A stretch of DNA of 64,000 bases from Owenweeksia sp. (GCA_002695025.1 NZNV01000001.1:1-64000); one strand, 5' to 3'; positions 1-8,907 are shown, counted from the first letter of the stretch. Numbers and translations: made by a program. Notes: generated by a model not told the origin, from the letters alone.

Positions 1-152
1 ATACCATGGATGGCCGGAAAGTACTGGAGAAAACTCACACCTTAGAACAGCAAAACTACCTGGAAATGGGCCATCTTCCTCCCGGCCTCTATCTTATCCA
101 GGTTTTTCAATCCGGCAGATCGTTGGGTACGTTAAAGATCCAAAAGGAATAG
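1..152 (+). CDS. C-terminus of a T9SS-secreted protein (5' truncated)
   Basis: The window opens inside a reading frame (codons in phase with base 3) that ends at the TAG at 150-152. The visible ~49 residues read as a type A T9SS sorting domain: after a segment resembling the 'D..GR.V' strand comes L-P-P-G-L-Y-L-I-Q-V, then a glycine turn and a final strand ending K-I-Q-K-E. This module directs outer-membrane export through the Por/T9SS apparatus and is cleaved on export. The functional domain lies outside the window, so nothing can be said about the substrate or activity. A terminator-like hairpin pair follows the stop. Confidence 0.7.
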   Translation, partial: TMDGRKVLEKTHTLEQQNYLEMGHLPPGLYLIQVFQSGRSLGTLKIQKE

Positions 153-161
153 CCTAGCAAG

Positions 162-235
162 CCCTTCCAAAGTTTTGAACGTTGGAAGGGGTAATTGGAA
201 TGTAAGAAGCGGTATGCTCCCGGTGTACCGCTTTT
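162..235 (+). terminator. tandem hairpins, the second a likely intrinsic terminator
   Basis: Two inverted repeats follow the truncated gene. The first pairs CCCTTCCAA (162-170) with TTGGAAGGG (182-190). The second pairs AAGCGGTA (207-214) with TACCGCTT (226-233) and is followed by TT, giving a short U-run. The bases from 236 to 430 hold no other gene or structure that I can support. Confidence 0.5.
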
Positions 236-430
236 ATGCTTAGGGCTTTACCCGAGAGAGCTGACGATAGAATAAACGGAACTCAAGATGAGACCTTTTC
301 AAGGTTCTGACCGCTGGAAAGCTTAGTATCCTCTATAAGACGATCAACGGAATTCCGATCACCACCTGAATTGTGGCCCAAACCATAAAGCCGTAGATTA
401 GCGCGGAGAGTAACCAAACCAAAGCTATAC

Positions 431-1015
431 ATGGTAGTTGCACACGCTTTAAAGGCGGTTTTTATTCACGTACAGCGTACCGGGGGCACAGCCCTGATGA
501 ATTCCCTTCAAGAAGAGTCGGGTAACAATATTCACATTATTTCGCAGCATGACAATGCGCGTACCATCTCTCCTGATCTGCTGGACGGCTATCCTCACTA
601 CTTTACTTTTGGCTTTGTACGCAACCCCTGGAGCAGAGCCTTATCCTGGTACCTGCTCCTGAATAAATGGCACCGTAAACCCTGGGAGGAGGAGCAAAAG
701 GCTTTTGAAGAATTCCTGGAAACTACCCTGCCGGATATATCGGACAGCCGGTCCGGCCATTTCTTTAACCTGAACCAGCTGGATCATTTTATTGACAGCC
801 GGGGTGCTAACCGGGCGGATTTTATAGGGCGTTTTGAGAATTACGAGCAGGATTGCCGCATGGTATGGCGCAAGCTGGGATTGGGTACTCCGAATATACC
901 GGTGGTGAATGAAAGCATAGCCATAGACTACCGTAGCTTTTATACCGATAGGGCCCGGGAAATAGTGACCGAATTATGTAAGCGGGATATTAGCTATTTT
1001 GATTACCGTTTCTGA
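431..1015 (+). CDS. Sulfotransferase family protein
   Basis: The 194-residue protein has the two PAPS-binding signatures of the Sulfotransfer_2-type family. The 5'-phosphosulfate loop lies in VFIHVQRTGGTAL (about residues 10-22) and the 3'-phosphate loop in FGFVRNPWSRALSWY (about 60-74), with R63 and S68 as the expected phosphate contacts. It would transfer sulfate from PAPS to a carbohydrate or other hydroxyl acceptor; the acceptor cannot be told from sequence. There is no signal peptide, so it is cytosolic. It is shorter than most members (about 230-280 residues) and lacks much of the C-terminal cap. The ATG at 431 was chosen because the P-loop strand begins eight residues later. It is a single gene with no PAPS-synthesis genes nearby, and converges on the GIY-YIG gene. 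Confidence 0.75.
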   Translation: MVVAHALKAVFIHVQRTGGTALMNSLQEESGNNIHIISQHDNARTISPDLLDGYPHYFTFGFVRNPWSRALSWYLLLNKWHRKPWEEEQKAFEEFLETTLPDISDSRSGHFFNLNQLDHFIDSRGANRADFIGRFENYEQDCRMVWRKLGLGTPNIPVVNESIAIDYRSFYTDRAREIVTELCKRDISYFDYRF

Positions 1016-1032
1016 AGATCTCAGTAGAAACG
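1007..1032. terminator. possible bidirectional terminator between convergent genes
   Basis: CGTTTCT (1007-1013) pairs with AGAAACG (1026-1032) across the five bases separating the two stop codons. The stem is short and lacks a strong U-run on either strand, so this is only a tentative call. Confidence 0.25.
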
Positions 1033-1254
1033 CTTTAACACAATACTCCCTGCGCGGGTCTTCAAAAAACGCAGAAAGGCATGGGCCGGTCCGCTATGGG
1101 GGAAGGCGGTATAGGCTCCCAGGGTAAAAGGACTTTTTCCGCGGGTATCATCCAGTTCACCGTTGTAATGTTTCACCAACTCACTCTCCAAACAGGTGGT
1201 TTGTCCCACGTACCGGGACTTATCTCCACACTTTAAAACATATACGTAAACCAT
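1021..1254 (-). CDS. GIY-YIG domain protein, small
   Basis: The 77-residue protein begins with YVYVLKCGDKSRYVGQT, the first two strands of a GIY-YIG fold (VYVLK and YVGQT stand for GIY and YIG), followed by a helix with an E and H near the usual R/H position. The canonical members of the UvrC/YhbQ-type group bind and nick DNA. Here the region after residue 30 diverges, and the usual catalytic arginine (R in '..LERRL..H') is not clear: the helix reads LESELVKHYNG. It may be a decayed or non-catalytic member. The gene is monocistronic and converges on the sulfotransferase. The ATG at 1254 fits the fold boundary exactly. Confidence 0.6.
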   Translation of the reverse strand: MVYVYVLKCGDKSRYVGQTTCLESELVKHYNGELDDTRGKSPFTLGAYTAFPHSGPAHAFLRFLKTRAGSIVLKRFY

Positions 1255-1401
1255 GACTTTGATCTTTCCATTACAAAACAGCCTAAGCTAAAAAGCGGTT
1301 CGCACCATCACCAAAAAAAATCGGATCAGGGCGGCAAAACTAAGGCAGTAATTATGCCTGAAAAAAGCAGCTGTGTTAAGCGTATGTGAAGTCGTGGGGA
1401 G

Positions 1402-2406
1402 CTAATCCAGGTATACCTTACAATGGGGCAGTGCCTTGCGGATGCGTTCCTTTTCGGGCTCTGAAAAGTTGTTCTTCAGCGCAATCAGGGTTTTGAGTTG
1501 GGCAAGCTTTTCAAGATCATCGGGTAGTTTTTCCAATTGGTTATCCGAAACAATGAGCAGTTCCAGGTGCTTTAAGCGGGTGAGCGACTCCGGGAGTTCC
1601 TTCAGTTTGTTGTTGTTGATGATAAGTGCTTTAAGCTGCTTCAGCTGATCCATATCATCCGGCAGCTTTTGCATGAAATTGAACTCCAGGTTGAGTTTTT
1701 CCAGTTTCTTAAGGTGTAGCCACCCGGCCTCGAAGGCATGGAACTGGTTGTATCCTAAGTCCAGCTCCCGTAATCTTTTAAGGCGTGAAATACCGTGGGG
1801 CAAATGGCTCAGCTGGTTGTGTTGCAACTCCAGTACTTCCAGTTTTTTACATGCCTCAATCTCGGGAGAAATACCGGTGAGGTAGTTCAGGGAGAAGTGC
1901 AGGAAACGCAGGTTACGCAGTTCTCCGATGGCATCAGGGAGATGGGTGATATCATTCTTAGCGGCATCCAGGCGGATAAGCTGATCCAGCTTGCCAATAT
2001 CATCCGGTAGTAGCTTAAGCTTGTTGCTCCGTACGTTCAATACCTCCAAATGGGTCAGTTCAAACACTTCCTCTGGCCATTCTTCCAAATGGTTGCGCAT
2101 CAGGTTGAGGAAGGTGAGCGCTTTCAGGTGACTCAACGAATCGTTAAGCTCAAACAATTGCAGGTCACGCAGATTCAGCTGGGTGGGCTCCTCAGGAGCC
2201 TGCAAAGCCTGGCGTACATCTACGTACACCGCTTTGGTGAGGTCAGCATTTTGCCCGGAAACTACCGGAGCAGTGGCTAAAAGGGTGGCCAGTGGCCCAA
2301 ACCAAAGCCAGAAAGCCTGGGGTGCAAAACGCACCCCAGGCTCCTGGTTTGTAGAATGGAGAAGACTACTTAATAAACTGTACCACACGTTGGGTAAACT
2401 TGTCAT
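1402..2406 (-). CDS. Secreted leucine-rich-repeat protein
   Basis: From about residue 75 to 325 the protein is a run of about eleven 23-residue leucine-rich repeats of the bacterial/Ras-suppressor type (LxxLxxLxLxxNxLxxLPxx), predicting a solenoid used for protein-protein binding. A hydrophobic stretch at residues 32-47 followed by VVSGQ looks like a signal peptide. If so, the natural start is not obvious. The ATG at 2406 lies 41 bases inside the preceding phoX-like gene and puts 30 residues before the hydrophobic core, while the in-frame GTG at 2334 gives a normal signal peptide but sits inside a perfect hairpin. No T9SS sorting domain or lipobox is visible, and the C-terminus ends right after the last repeat. 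Confidence 0.75.
   Translation of the reverse strand: MTSLPNVWYSLLSSLLHSTNQEPGVRFAPQAFWLWFGPLATLLATAPVVSGQNADLTKAVYVDVRQALQAPEEPTQLNLRDLQLFELNDSLSHLKALTFLNLMRNHLEEWPEEVFELTHLEVLNVRSNKLKLLPDDIGKLDQLIRLDAAKNDITHLPDAIGELRNLRFLHFSLNYLTGISPEIEACKKLEVLELQHNQLSHLPHGISRLKRLRELDLGYNQFHAFEAGWLHLKKLEKLNLEFNFMQKLPDDMDQLKQLKALIINNNKLKELPESLTRLKHLELLIVSDNQLEKLPDDLEKLAQLKTLIALKNNFSEPEKERIRKALPHCKVYLD
2314..2342 (-). terminator. perfect 12-bp hairpin after the phoX-like gene
   Basis: AGCCTGGGGTGC (2314-2325) and GCACCCCAGGCT (2331-2342) form an uninterrupted 12-bp stem with a 5-base loop, 24 bases downstream of the phoX-like stop codon. The minus-strand bases after it are T-rich but not a pure U-run. It lies inside the 5' part of the leucine-rich-repeat reading frame. 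Confidence 0.6.
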
Positions 2407-5400
2407 CAGCGGTTACTTTAATGATCAACATCTGGGAGTTCTGTACAAAATCGCCCAGGTTAAAAGTGCGGCTTTCCATACCGCCACTGGCTTTCATGTT
2501 AAGGGGTTTGCCCAGCAAACGGCCGGTCATATCAAATACTTCCACTTTTACATTTTCACCACCCTGCAGATCCAGGTCCAGCGTGAGCTTACCGTTGGTA
2601 GGGTTGGGGTATAGCTTCAGACCGTCAGCCAATGCCTGTTCTGCCAAATCGGTATTGTCATACACCTCAATGTATTGTGTATACACGGCTGTATCGGAAC
2701 CTACTGCGTTGGAAACGCTCAGTTGTACGGTATATATACCAGCATTGTTATAGGTTACGGTTTCCACTTTTTTGGTAGAAACTGCGGGTATACCCCCGTT
2801 GAAGATCCAGTTGCGGCTGGTAGGGTTGTTGGCGCTGGTGTCTGTGAAGGTTACCATACCACCCATAGCTACCTTTTGGGTATCGGCTTCAAAACCAGCT
2901 ATCGGAGCCTGGGCGCCCAGGAATTTTTCACGGGAGAACACCAGGGTAGCGGAAGCATTAAAGGTTACGTTGGTACCGGTAGCATCCATCTGTGGATTGT
3001 TGCTGCTGCTGGGGTGTTGTATGGATACAAAACCAAAGCGGTAATCCGGGGAGAAGGTTAGCCCGGTAGGCTCAGAACCAGCAGGAGCTGAAGCAAAAAG
3101 CTCTACCATGGGAGCAGACTGGGTATGATTGGGACGTACTACCCAGATGTAGTTATTACCACCATCCTGCAGCACCCAAAGGTTTCCTTCATCGTCAAAC
3201 GTAAGGTTATCGTTACCACCGCCCCAGGGCTCGGTAAACACACCCTGATCTGTATTCAGCACATAGGTCATACCACCTACAAAGGTTTCAAAGCTGGAAA
3301 CGGTAGTACCGTTATCTGTAAAGCGGTACACCCGGCCATTACCTTTAGAGGTAAAATACATCTTGTGGTCTATCGGGTTCACTTCAATATCTTCCACACC
3401 ACTGAAGTTGGTAGCACCAAGTGAAATGGCCAGGGCACGTGTGGTATTGCGCTCCAGTTGGGTAGTATTGGGGATCTGTATCCAGCTTCCGGTAGAAACG
3501 GTAGGATCACCACCGGCAAGCGGACCGTCCAGTTGCAAAGCGTACAGGGTTCCGGAGCTAAGGTCAGTTTTGTTATCGGCTATAAACTTGAATACGGCAC
3601 TGGAACCACCGTCTTCACCCGTGTACAGGGTAATTGAGTCATTGAGTACCACCGCATTTTCATGGGAAATATTGCCGGCTCCCCATACTTTTTCCTGTTT
3701 GCCGTTGCCGTAATCCATTACGGAGGCGGTTAAGGGATCAATTTCCACCAACCAGCCCACATCGGTATAACCATCGTTATTCACGTCACCGCTGTTGCCA
3801 CTTTCTTCAGCTGTAAGGATGGTACCCCAGGGTGTTACCCCACCGGAGCAGTTGCGGGTAGTGGTTTCCAGGTCGTTATTGTAAAGATCCACGGCCTGGG
3901 TAGTGTCTACCATCCACAGGCGGGGGCTATCTACATAGTGCAGGTCCAGGATGGAAACCCCACCAGGTGTATTCTCATGGTTTACGGAAAGGTGACCGAT
4001 CTCACTGCTTCCGTTTAGGGGCACATAACCGGTAAAGTCATGGTTGCCGGGCACGTTTCCACCACCTTTGGTGTAGGCCTCACCTTGTTTAAAGATCATC
4101 TGGAAACGGTGTGAACCGCTTGGGATGAGCAGGTTAGGGGTTTGTGAGGTAGGGGCAATGGACGTAAAGCAGGCAATGTGATCCAGCTTTCCATTGGAAC
4201 AACCCAGGGCGGGAGGATTTACTACGGGTGCATCATCCATAAAAAGATCAAAGCCAAGGTCAGAGCTGAATACGTCACGGTTATGTATTTCCACGGCAAT
4301 GGCGTTGCGGCCGTTGTGGAACACGCTTTTGTGTACTATCGTAGAATAATAGGTGGTTTCATCCCCTCCGGAAATAGTGGTAGGAGCCAGGGTAGAGCAA
4401 TTTACGGTACCACCAGGCAGGTTGTCGCGGATCACTTCCACACCATTAATATATACAATGGCTCCATCATCCCTGCGCAAACCGATGAGTACGGAATCCG
4501 GCATGGTAGCCATGTTGATCATCAGGTCCCTGCGGAAGTAATAGGTGATGTGCTTATTGTTGGGGTCATTGCCAAAAGAGATGGTGGTGTTCATGGGGTC
4601 ACCGTAGCCGAGGGGTCCCTGGCCTTGCGCCCAGTTGTCATCGTTAAAGGTGGTATCCTGCCAGTTTACGGCATCCAGACAGCTTCCGTCATCCAGGTAA
4701 TGCCAGTGCGAATTTTTAGCCAGTGGATACGAAGCTGGTGTTAACGGGGGTAATTCAAAACCTACGGCCATGTCAAAGCTAAGGTCGGAGCTGTTAGCGG
4801 AAGACTGGTGTAATTCCACGGCTATTACGTTAGTACCGTTCTGTAAGAGGTTCCCGGTTTTAGCCTGGAAGTATTTGGTTTCATCAGCACCTCCCACAGC
4901 AGTGGTAGCCAGGGTGTTGTAGGCGGGTGTTCCAGCGGGCATATTCATGCGGAAGGCTTCGGTACCGTTTACATAAACGATCACACCATCATCGCGAAGC
5001 ACATCAAACACCAGTGAATCGTAAATAGCGGCATTGGCTACATCAAAGGTGTGACGGAGGTAATAGGTGGGGTGTTTGGCCGAGCTGTTGCTGCCAAAGT
5101 CAAGGGTGGTAACTTCATTACTGTTGCCATAACCCAAAATGGCATTCCCGAAAGCCCAGCTGGAATCGTTGTAGTTCAGAGCTGTCCAGTTGGTGCCGTG
5201 GAGGTCGGTGCCGCTATCTTCGTATTTCCAGGAGCCACCGGCTGCAATGGGGAATACACCGTTCTGGTAAGTATCCGGAGGAAGGTAGGAAACGATGAGT
5301 TTAGGGGCATCTGCACTACTTCCGTTGCGCGATTCAGCGGTTCTTTTACCGGTATTACCGGTATAACCGGGAAGGCTTACTACGGCCGGATCCACCATAC

Positions 5401-6484
5401 CTATTAACAGGGCATTCCCGGAAGCCCAGGAAGTCTGATTGATGGCTGCCTGCACCAGCGCAGCAATGTTAGGGGTGCGTTGATCATTGGTAGCGTCACC
5501 CACGTTGGGCCAGGGAGCCACGTTCCAGATCACGGTATCACCAAAAACATAATTACGACCGGAAAGGTTACCGGAGGTACCGGTAATAGCGGGTGCGTTG
5601 CCCACATCTTCAATACCTATCAATACATCGGTATTGCCGGAGGCGGTAGACTCATCCACGGTAAACTGAATATAAGCGTTGAGGATGGTAGAGCCTTTAG
5701 GGATGTTTACACCGGTATAGCGCATACCTACTACCTGGATGCTGGAACCATCGTTGGTGAGTTCGAGGTCCGAACTTCCCAGGTCCATGCCACCGTTGGT
5801 AACATCTTCCTCGGCATCATCATCATTGGTCATAATGTCAAAACTGGCCTGTACGGGCAGTACGTATTCGATGATCAACACGGCTGCATCTGAAGAAGAG
5901 CCATCGTAAGCTTCAGCCGTACGCTCACCGGTACCGTGAAGGATAAAGTTGAGGGCGTTTCCACTGGCCCATCCATTGCGGTTTACAATGGTTTGTACCA
6001 GGGTGCTTAAGTCCGGAGTTTGCTGATCAGGACCAGCAGCACCTACAGTATTCCACTGCGGAATATTGCTCCATAGTACACTGTCATTTACCACAGTGCG
6101 GCTGGAAATATCAAAGGCGGTTCCGCTGAAAGTGGTTGAATTATCCACATCCTCCACCTGGAAAACCACAGTGCCGGGGCCGGCATCGGTCTCATCTACG
6201 GTAAACTGGATGTACGAGGATAAGATGACCGCGCCCTGGGGAATGGTGAGATTGGTAAAACGCAAGCCGATGTACTGATCTCCATCGTTTCCGTCAGCTA
6301 CCAGCTCAATATCGGAACTGGTTAAGTCAATAGTGCCGGTGCCGGAAGTGGCGTTGGTGCCACGTTCTTCCGCATCATCACTGGAAGAATTGATCTGAAC
6401 TTGTAAGGTCTGGATCTGGGCTTTACCCGGTTTTGCCAGCAAAAGCGACAAGACCATAAGCAAGCCTGAAGTAATTTTTTTCAT
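2366..6484 (-). CDS. Giant secreted PhoX-like (DUF839) phosphatase with T9SS signal
   Basis: The 1372-residue secreted protein has a signal peptide (1-22), two tandem copies of a ~185-residue beta domain (about 25-208 and 212-400), two tandem jelly-roll-like domains with shared motifs 'W..L.YNDSSWA.G...LGYG' and 'DDG.IVYVNG.E' (about 410-580 and 585-750), a PhoX/DUF839 domain (about 755-1190), one PKD domain (about 1194-1275) and a type A T9SS sorting domain (YPNPTNGK to the end). PhoX landmarks are intact: SVNHEN, TPWGTILTAEES, ISHENAV, YTGEDGG, GVEDIEVNP, DNLTFDDEGNLW and FSPD-IQHP. These match the acidic Ca/Fe ligands known for PhoX, so phosphomonoesterase activity is likely. It probably acts at the cell surface in phosphate scavenging. 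The di-heme peroxidase gene lies 221 bases upstream on the same strand. Confidence 0.8.
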   Translation of the reverse strand: MKKITSGLLMVLSLLLAKPGKAQIQTLQVQINSSSDDAEERGTNATSGTGTIDLTSSDIELVADGNDGDQYIGLRFTNLTIPQGAVILSSYIQFTVDETDAGPGTVVFQVEDVDNSTTFSGTAFDISSRTVVNDSVLWSNIPQWNTVGAAGPDQQTPDLSTLVQTIVNRNGWASGNALNFILHGTGERTAEAYDGSSSDAAVLIIEYVLPVQASFDIMTNDDDAEEDVTNGGMDLGSSDLELTNDGSSIQVVGMRYTGVNIPKGSTILNAYIQFTVDESTASGNTDVLIGIEDVGNAPAITGTSGNLSGRNYVFGDTVIWNVAPWPNVGDATNDQRTPNIAALVQAAINQTSWASGNALLIGMVDPAVVSLPGYTGNTGKRTAESRNGSSADAPKLIVSYLPPDTYQNGVFPIAAGGSWKYEDSGTDLHGTNWTALNYNDSSWAFGNAILGYGNSNEVTTLDFGSNSSAKHPTYYLRHTFDVANAAIYDSLVFDVLRDDGVIVYVNGTEAFRMNMPAGTPAYNTLATTAVGGADETKYFQAKTGNLLQNGTNVIAVELHQSSANSSDLSFDMAVGFELPPLTPASYPLAKNSHWHYLDDGSCLDAVNWQDTTFNDDNWAQGQGPLGYGDPMNTTISFGNDPNNKHITYYFRRDLMINMATMPDSVLIGLRRDDGAIVYINGVEVIRDNLPGGTVNCSTLAPTTISGGDETTYYSTIVHKSVFHNGRNAIAVEIHNRDVFSSDLGFDLFMDDAPVVNPPALGCSNGKLDHIACFTSIAPTSQTPNLLIPSGSHRFQMIFKQGEAYTKGGGNVPGNHDFTGYVPLNGSSEIGHLSVNHENTPGGVSILDLHYVDSPRLWMVDTTQAVDLYNNDLETTTRNCSGGVTPWGTILTAEESGNSGDVNNDGYTDVGWLVEIDPLTASVMDYGNGKQEKVWGAGNISHENAVVLNDSITLYTGEDGGSSAVFKFIADNKTDLSSGTLYALQLDGPLAGGDPTVSTGSWIQIPNTTQLERNTTRALAISLGATNFSGVEDIEVNPIDHKMYFTSKGNGRVYRFTDNGTTVSSFETFVGGMTYVLNTDQGVFTEPWGGGNDNLTFDDEGNLWVLQDGGNNYIWVVRPNHTQSAPMVELFASAPAGSEPTGLTFSPDYRFGFVSIQHPSSSNNPQMDATGTNVTFNASATLVFSREKFLGAQAPIAGFEADTQKVAMGGMVTFTDTSANNPTSRNWIFNGGIPAVSTKKVETVTYNNAGIYTVQLSVSNAVGSDTAVYTQYIEVYDNTDLAEQALADGLKLYPNPTNGKLTLDLDLQGGENVKVEVFDMTGRLLGKPLNMKASGGMESRTFNLGDFVQNSQMLIIKVTADDKFTQRVVQFIK

Positions 6485-6705
6485 GAATAGTTTTTTTGTG
6501 AATTTTCCTGCGGCTAAATTGGTAAGATGGTGTAGTGCCAGTCTTTAGATTACTTTAATTCTCAATTAAGTTTAGCCGGGGAGAATTTCGGCAGGCTTTA
6601 GCGTTGAGCGCTGCTATGTAGGGAGTTGAGGTTTTGAACCGTAGCTGTAGCCTCCGGAAAAAGGTAATCTACATTTAAAATTTGGGTAATGGTAAAACCT
6701 GCGGT

Positions 6706-8568
6706 TTAGTAGTGCGGGGTTTTGGCTATTGCAGTATCCGTAAGCGACCGCATAAAAGCGATGAGCGCTTCTTTTTCAGCGGGCGTGAGTTTGAGGGAAT
6801 CTGCCGGCAGGGTTTGGTTTTTTACCTCCAGGCCCAATCCGGCCCCGCCACCATGGTCGTAAAAGTCGATGACCTGTTCCAGTGTTTTATAGGCTCCATT
6901 GTGAAAGTAGGGAGCGGTAAGTTCACTGTTACGCACGGTAGAGGTTTTAAAGGATCGTTCATAAATCCAGGCTTGCTCACTGTGAATGGCATTGGCGATG
7001 CGCCCCCTGTCTTTATCCAGTTCGGGTTCCTCTTCAGGCGATTCCAGCACGCCCAGTATCTCGCTTTCATTTTTGGTGTAAAAGGGTGGCACCAAACCTG
7101 CAAAGGTGGGGGCAAAGTGACAGGTGCCACAGGCTGCCTTGCCCATGAACAGGTTGAAACCCTGTTGGGCTTTTTCGGGCAAGGCCTGGGATTCACCACG
7201 GGCATAGCGGTCAAAAGGGCTGTTAAAAGAACTCAAGGACAAAACATAGGAGGCCAGGGCTTTAGAGACGCCTTCTCTTTGAATGTGCCTGTTGCCAAAG
7301 GCCTGTTGGTAAAGGGAGCGGTATTGTGCATCACCGGAAAGTTTAGTGGCAATATCCTCATAGGCGGTGTTGAACTCGGCATGGTTAAAGATCACATGCT
7401 CGGCCTGTTGCTCTAAAGAGAAGGCCCTCAGATCGTAAAAATACCGGTCGGCATACACTGCATTGAGCAGGGTGGGAGAGTTGCGCTGTACGCTTTTACC
7501 GGCTACGCTGCTTTCTGACTTTGCTCTACCATCGGTAAAGGCGAGGCGGGGATTGTGACAGGAGGCACAGCTCAGCTTGCCATTGCGACTGATGCGGGCA
7601 TCGTAAAAGAGTTTTTCACCCAGTTGGTGTAATGCGGGACTGTCTTCTTTTTCGGTTAGTTCGGTATAGAAATAGGGATCCAGGAACCGGCTAGAAAAGA
7701 AATGGCGGCTGGCCGGGTTCCAGGCGGTTATTCTTGAGGTTTTTCCATTTCCTCCCAGCCGTTGCTGCACATCGTAAAGCCGGGCGTAGAGTGGCTGTAT
7801 ACAGGACCGGTAAAAGTGCAGGCGGTCCAGGGTGTTAAAATCTCCGTTTTGGTGCAGGAACTGCCTTGCTGCGTACAACAAAGTGTTTATAGCCTCCAGT
7901 TGGTGCTTATCCGTTTTGTTTAGCAATTGCTGAAGGCACTTTTGCATGGAGGCCAGGGCGTATTGCGCTTCCGGAATGGCGTTGGCGGAACCGGGCGTAT
8001 CAAAGCCGGTAAGCCCGAGGGTAAAGATGCGCACCAGCTCCATGCGCATGGCTTCCACAATTTGGTGGTCCTGGAGTTTACGTTCCAGGAAGCCGCTGGC
8101 CAGTATGTGGCTTTCTGAAGAGAGTTTCCGGGCGAGGATGGCAATCTGCAGTTTTTCGGCAGTGGCCTGGGGGCTATAGGCCAGTTCATCCAGCACCTGC
8201 AAGCCTTCCGGGGGTACTACAAAAGGAGTTCCGGAACGCTCAATATGCAAGAGGGGTGCCCCGTTGATATGCTCTTCTACAAAAGCGGGGTAGAGGTATT
8301 CCAGGATGAACTCCGCTTTTTTGTAGGCGCCACGGGTACTGTCCAGGCTTTTTCTCAATGCGGCTTCTGAAAGTTTACCCAATTTGAATTTTTCCGCACT
8401 TTCCTGCAGGCTTAAAGCTGAGTGGTAAAATTCTTCCACCGTTTCATCCAGGAAAGGGTTTCGCGGGCCATGGTCATAGATTTGTGAAAAGCGGAGGCCA
8501 GGGATAAGGGCACCTATAAGAAGCAGGATGTAAAGGGGGCGTGGGTTTTTGATGCGGATCATGGCCAT
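6706..8568 (-). CDS. Di-heme cytochrome c peroxidase family protein with N-terminal helical domain
   Basis: The 620-residue protein starts with an uncleaved or cleaved signal-anchor (PLYILLLIGALIPGL). A largely helical N-terminal region (about 40-290) resembles the imelysin-like extension found on some Bacteroidota peroxidases, and the C-terminal half is MauG/CcpA-like. The two c-type heme sites are CASCH (334-338) and CGTCH (480-484). The conserved segments 'RNSPTLLNA' and 'FKTSTVRN..LTAPYFHNG' of the family are present. It would act in the periplasm on peroxide or an oxidisable partner. It stands upstream of the PhoX-like gene on the same strand with a 221-base gap, so co-transcription is possible but unproven. 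In several Bacteroidota similar peroxidases accompany imelysin/iron genes, but no such gene is seen here. Confidence 0.75.
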   Translation of the reverse strand: MAMIRIKNPRPLYILLLIGALIPGLRFSQIYDHGPRNPFLDETVEEFYHSALSLQESAEKFKLGKLSEAALRKSLDSTRGAYKKAEFILEYLYPAFVEEHINGAPLLHIERSGTPFVVPPEGLQVLDELAYSPQATAEKLQIAILARKLSSESHILASGFLERKLQDHQIVEAMRMELVRIFTLGLTGFDTPGSANAIPEAQYALASMQKCLQQLLNKTDKHQLEAINTLLYAARQFLHQNGDFNTLDRLHFYRSCIQPLYARLYDVQQRLGGNGKTSRITAWNPASRHFFSSRFLDPYFYTELTEKEDSPALHQLGEKLFYDARISRNGKLSCASCHNPRLAFTDGRAKSESSVAGKSVQRNSPTLLNAVYADRYFYDLRAFSLEQQAEHVIFNHAEFNTAYEDIATKLSGDAQYRSLYQQAFGNRHIQREGVSKALASYVLSLSSFNSPFDRYARGESQALPEKAQQGFNLFMGKAACGTCHFAPTFAGLVPPFYTKNESEILGVLESPEEEPELDKDRGRIANAIHSEQAWIYERSFKTSTVRNSELTAPYFHNGAYKTLEQVIDFYDHGGGAGLGLEVKNQTLPADSLKLTPAEKEALIAFMRSLTDTAIAKTPHY

Positions 8569-8670
8569 AGTACTTCAGCGGGCTGCGAAATTCAGCACCG
8601 GGTATATAAAGACCGTTATCCCAGAATTAAGGCTTTGTTAATGCATTGGTAGAAACTGTACCTAAAAGCT

Positions 8671-8701
8671 TTTGAAGATGTGATTTACTGCTTTAGATTT
8701 G
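8671..8701 (+). promoter_or_regulatory. Bacteroidota-type promoter for tRNA-Pro
   Basis: TTTG (8671-8674) is followed, after exactly 19 bases, by TAGATTTG (8694-8701), matching the Bacteroidota consensus TTTG-N19-TAnnTTTG. Transcription should begin near 8708, upstream of a partial copy of the tRNA 5' end and then the tRNA itself. Confidence 0.7.
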
Positions 8702-8709
8702 CATTGGTC

Positions 8710-8836
8710 AACGGGGTGTAGCCCTTCCTTCGTCAGGACAGGCTCCGCCCGGTTCCCGGTCTGCTGAAGTTGGTGGTGCTTGGTTAGGGCACTTCCTGCG
8801 GAGAGCAGTATGTAATGAAAGTAAACGGGGTGTAGC
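8710..8836. repeat. 13-bp direct repeat bracketing a ~100-bp insertion at the tRNA 5' end
   Basis: AACGGGGTGTAGC occurs at 8710-8722 and again at 8824-8836, where it spans the base before the tRNA and its first 11 bases. The first copy sits where the tRNA would start after its promoter, so the 101 bases between the copies look like an insertion or partial duplication. The insert carries CCGGTTCCCGG, similar to the REP-like elements at 10.0-10.5 kb. Confidence 0.6.
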
Positions 8837-8902
8837 GCAGCCCGGTAGCGCGCTGCGTTCGGGACGCAGAGGCCGTGGGTTCGAATCCCGCCACCCCGAC
8901 CA
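8826..8902 (+). tRNA. tRNA-Pro(CGG)
   Basis: This is a complete 77-base cloverleaf with acceptor arms CGGGGTG (8826-8832) and CACCCCG (8892-8898), an A discriminator and an encoded CCA. The anticodon stem CTGCG/CGCAG closes the loop TTCGGGA, giving anticodon CGG, which reads CCG proline codons. The T-arm has the standard GGTTCGAATCC core. A strong terminator follows six bases after the CCA. Confidence 0.95.
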
Positions 8903-8907
8903 AAAGG

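Noticed and set aside
4178-4744. 188-residue plus-strand open frame
   Set aside because: Antisense shadow of the PhoX-like gene.
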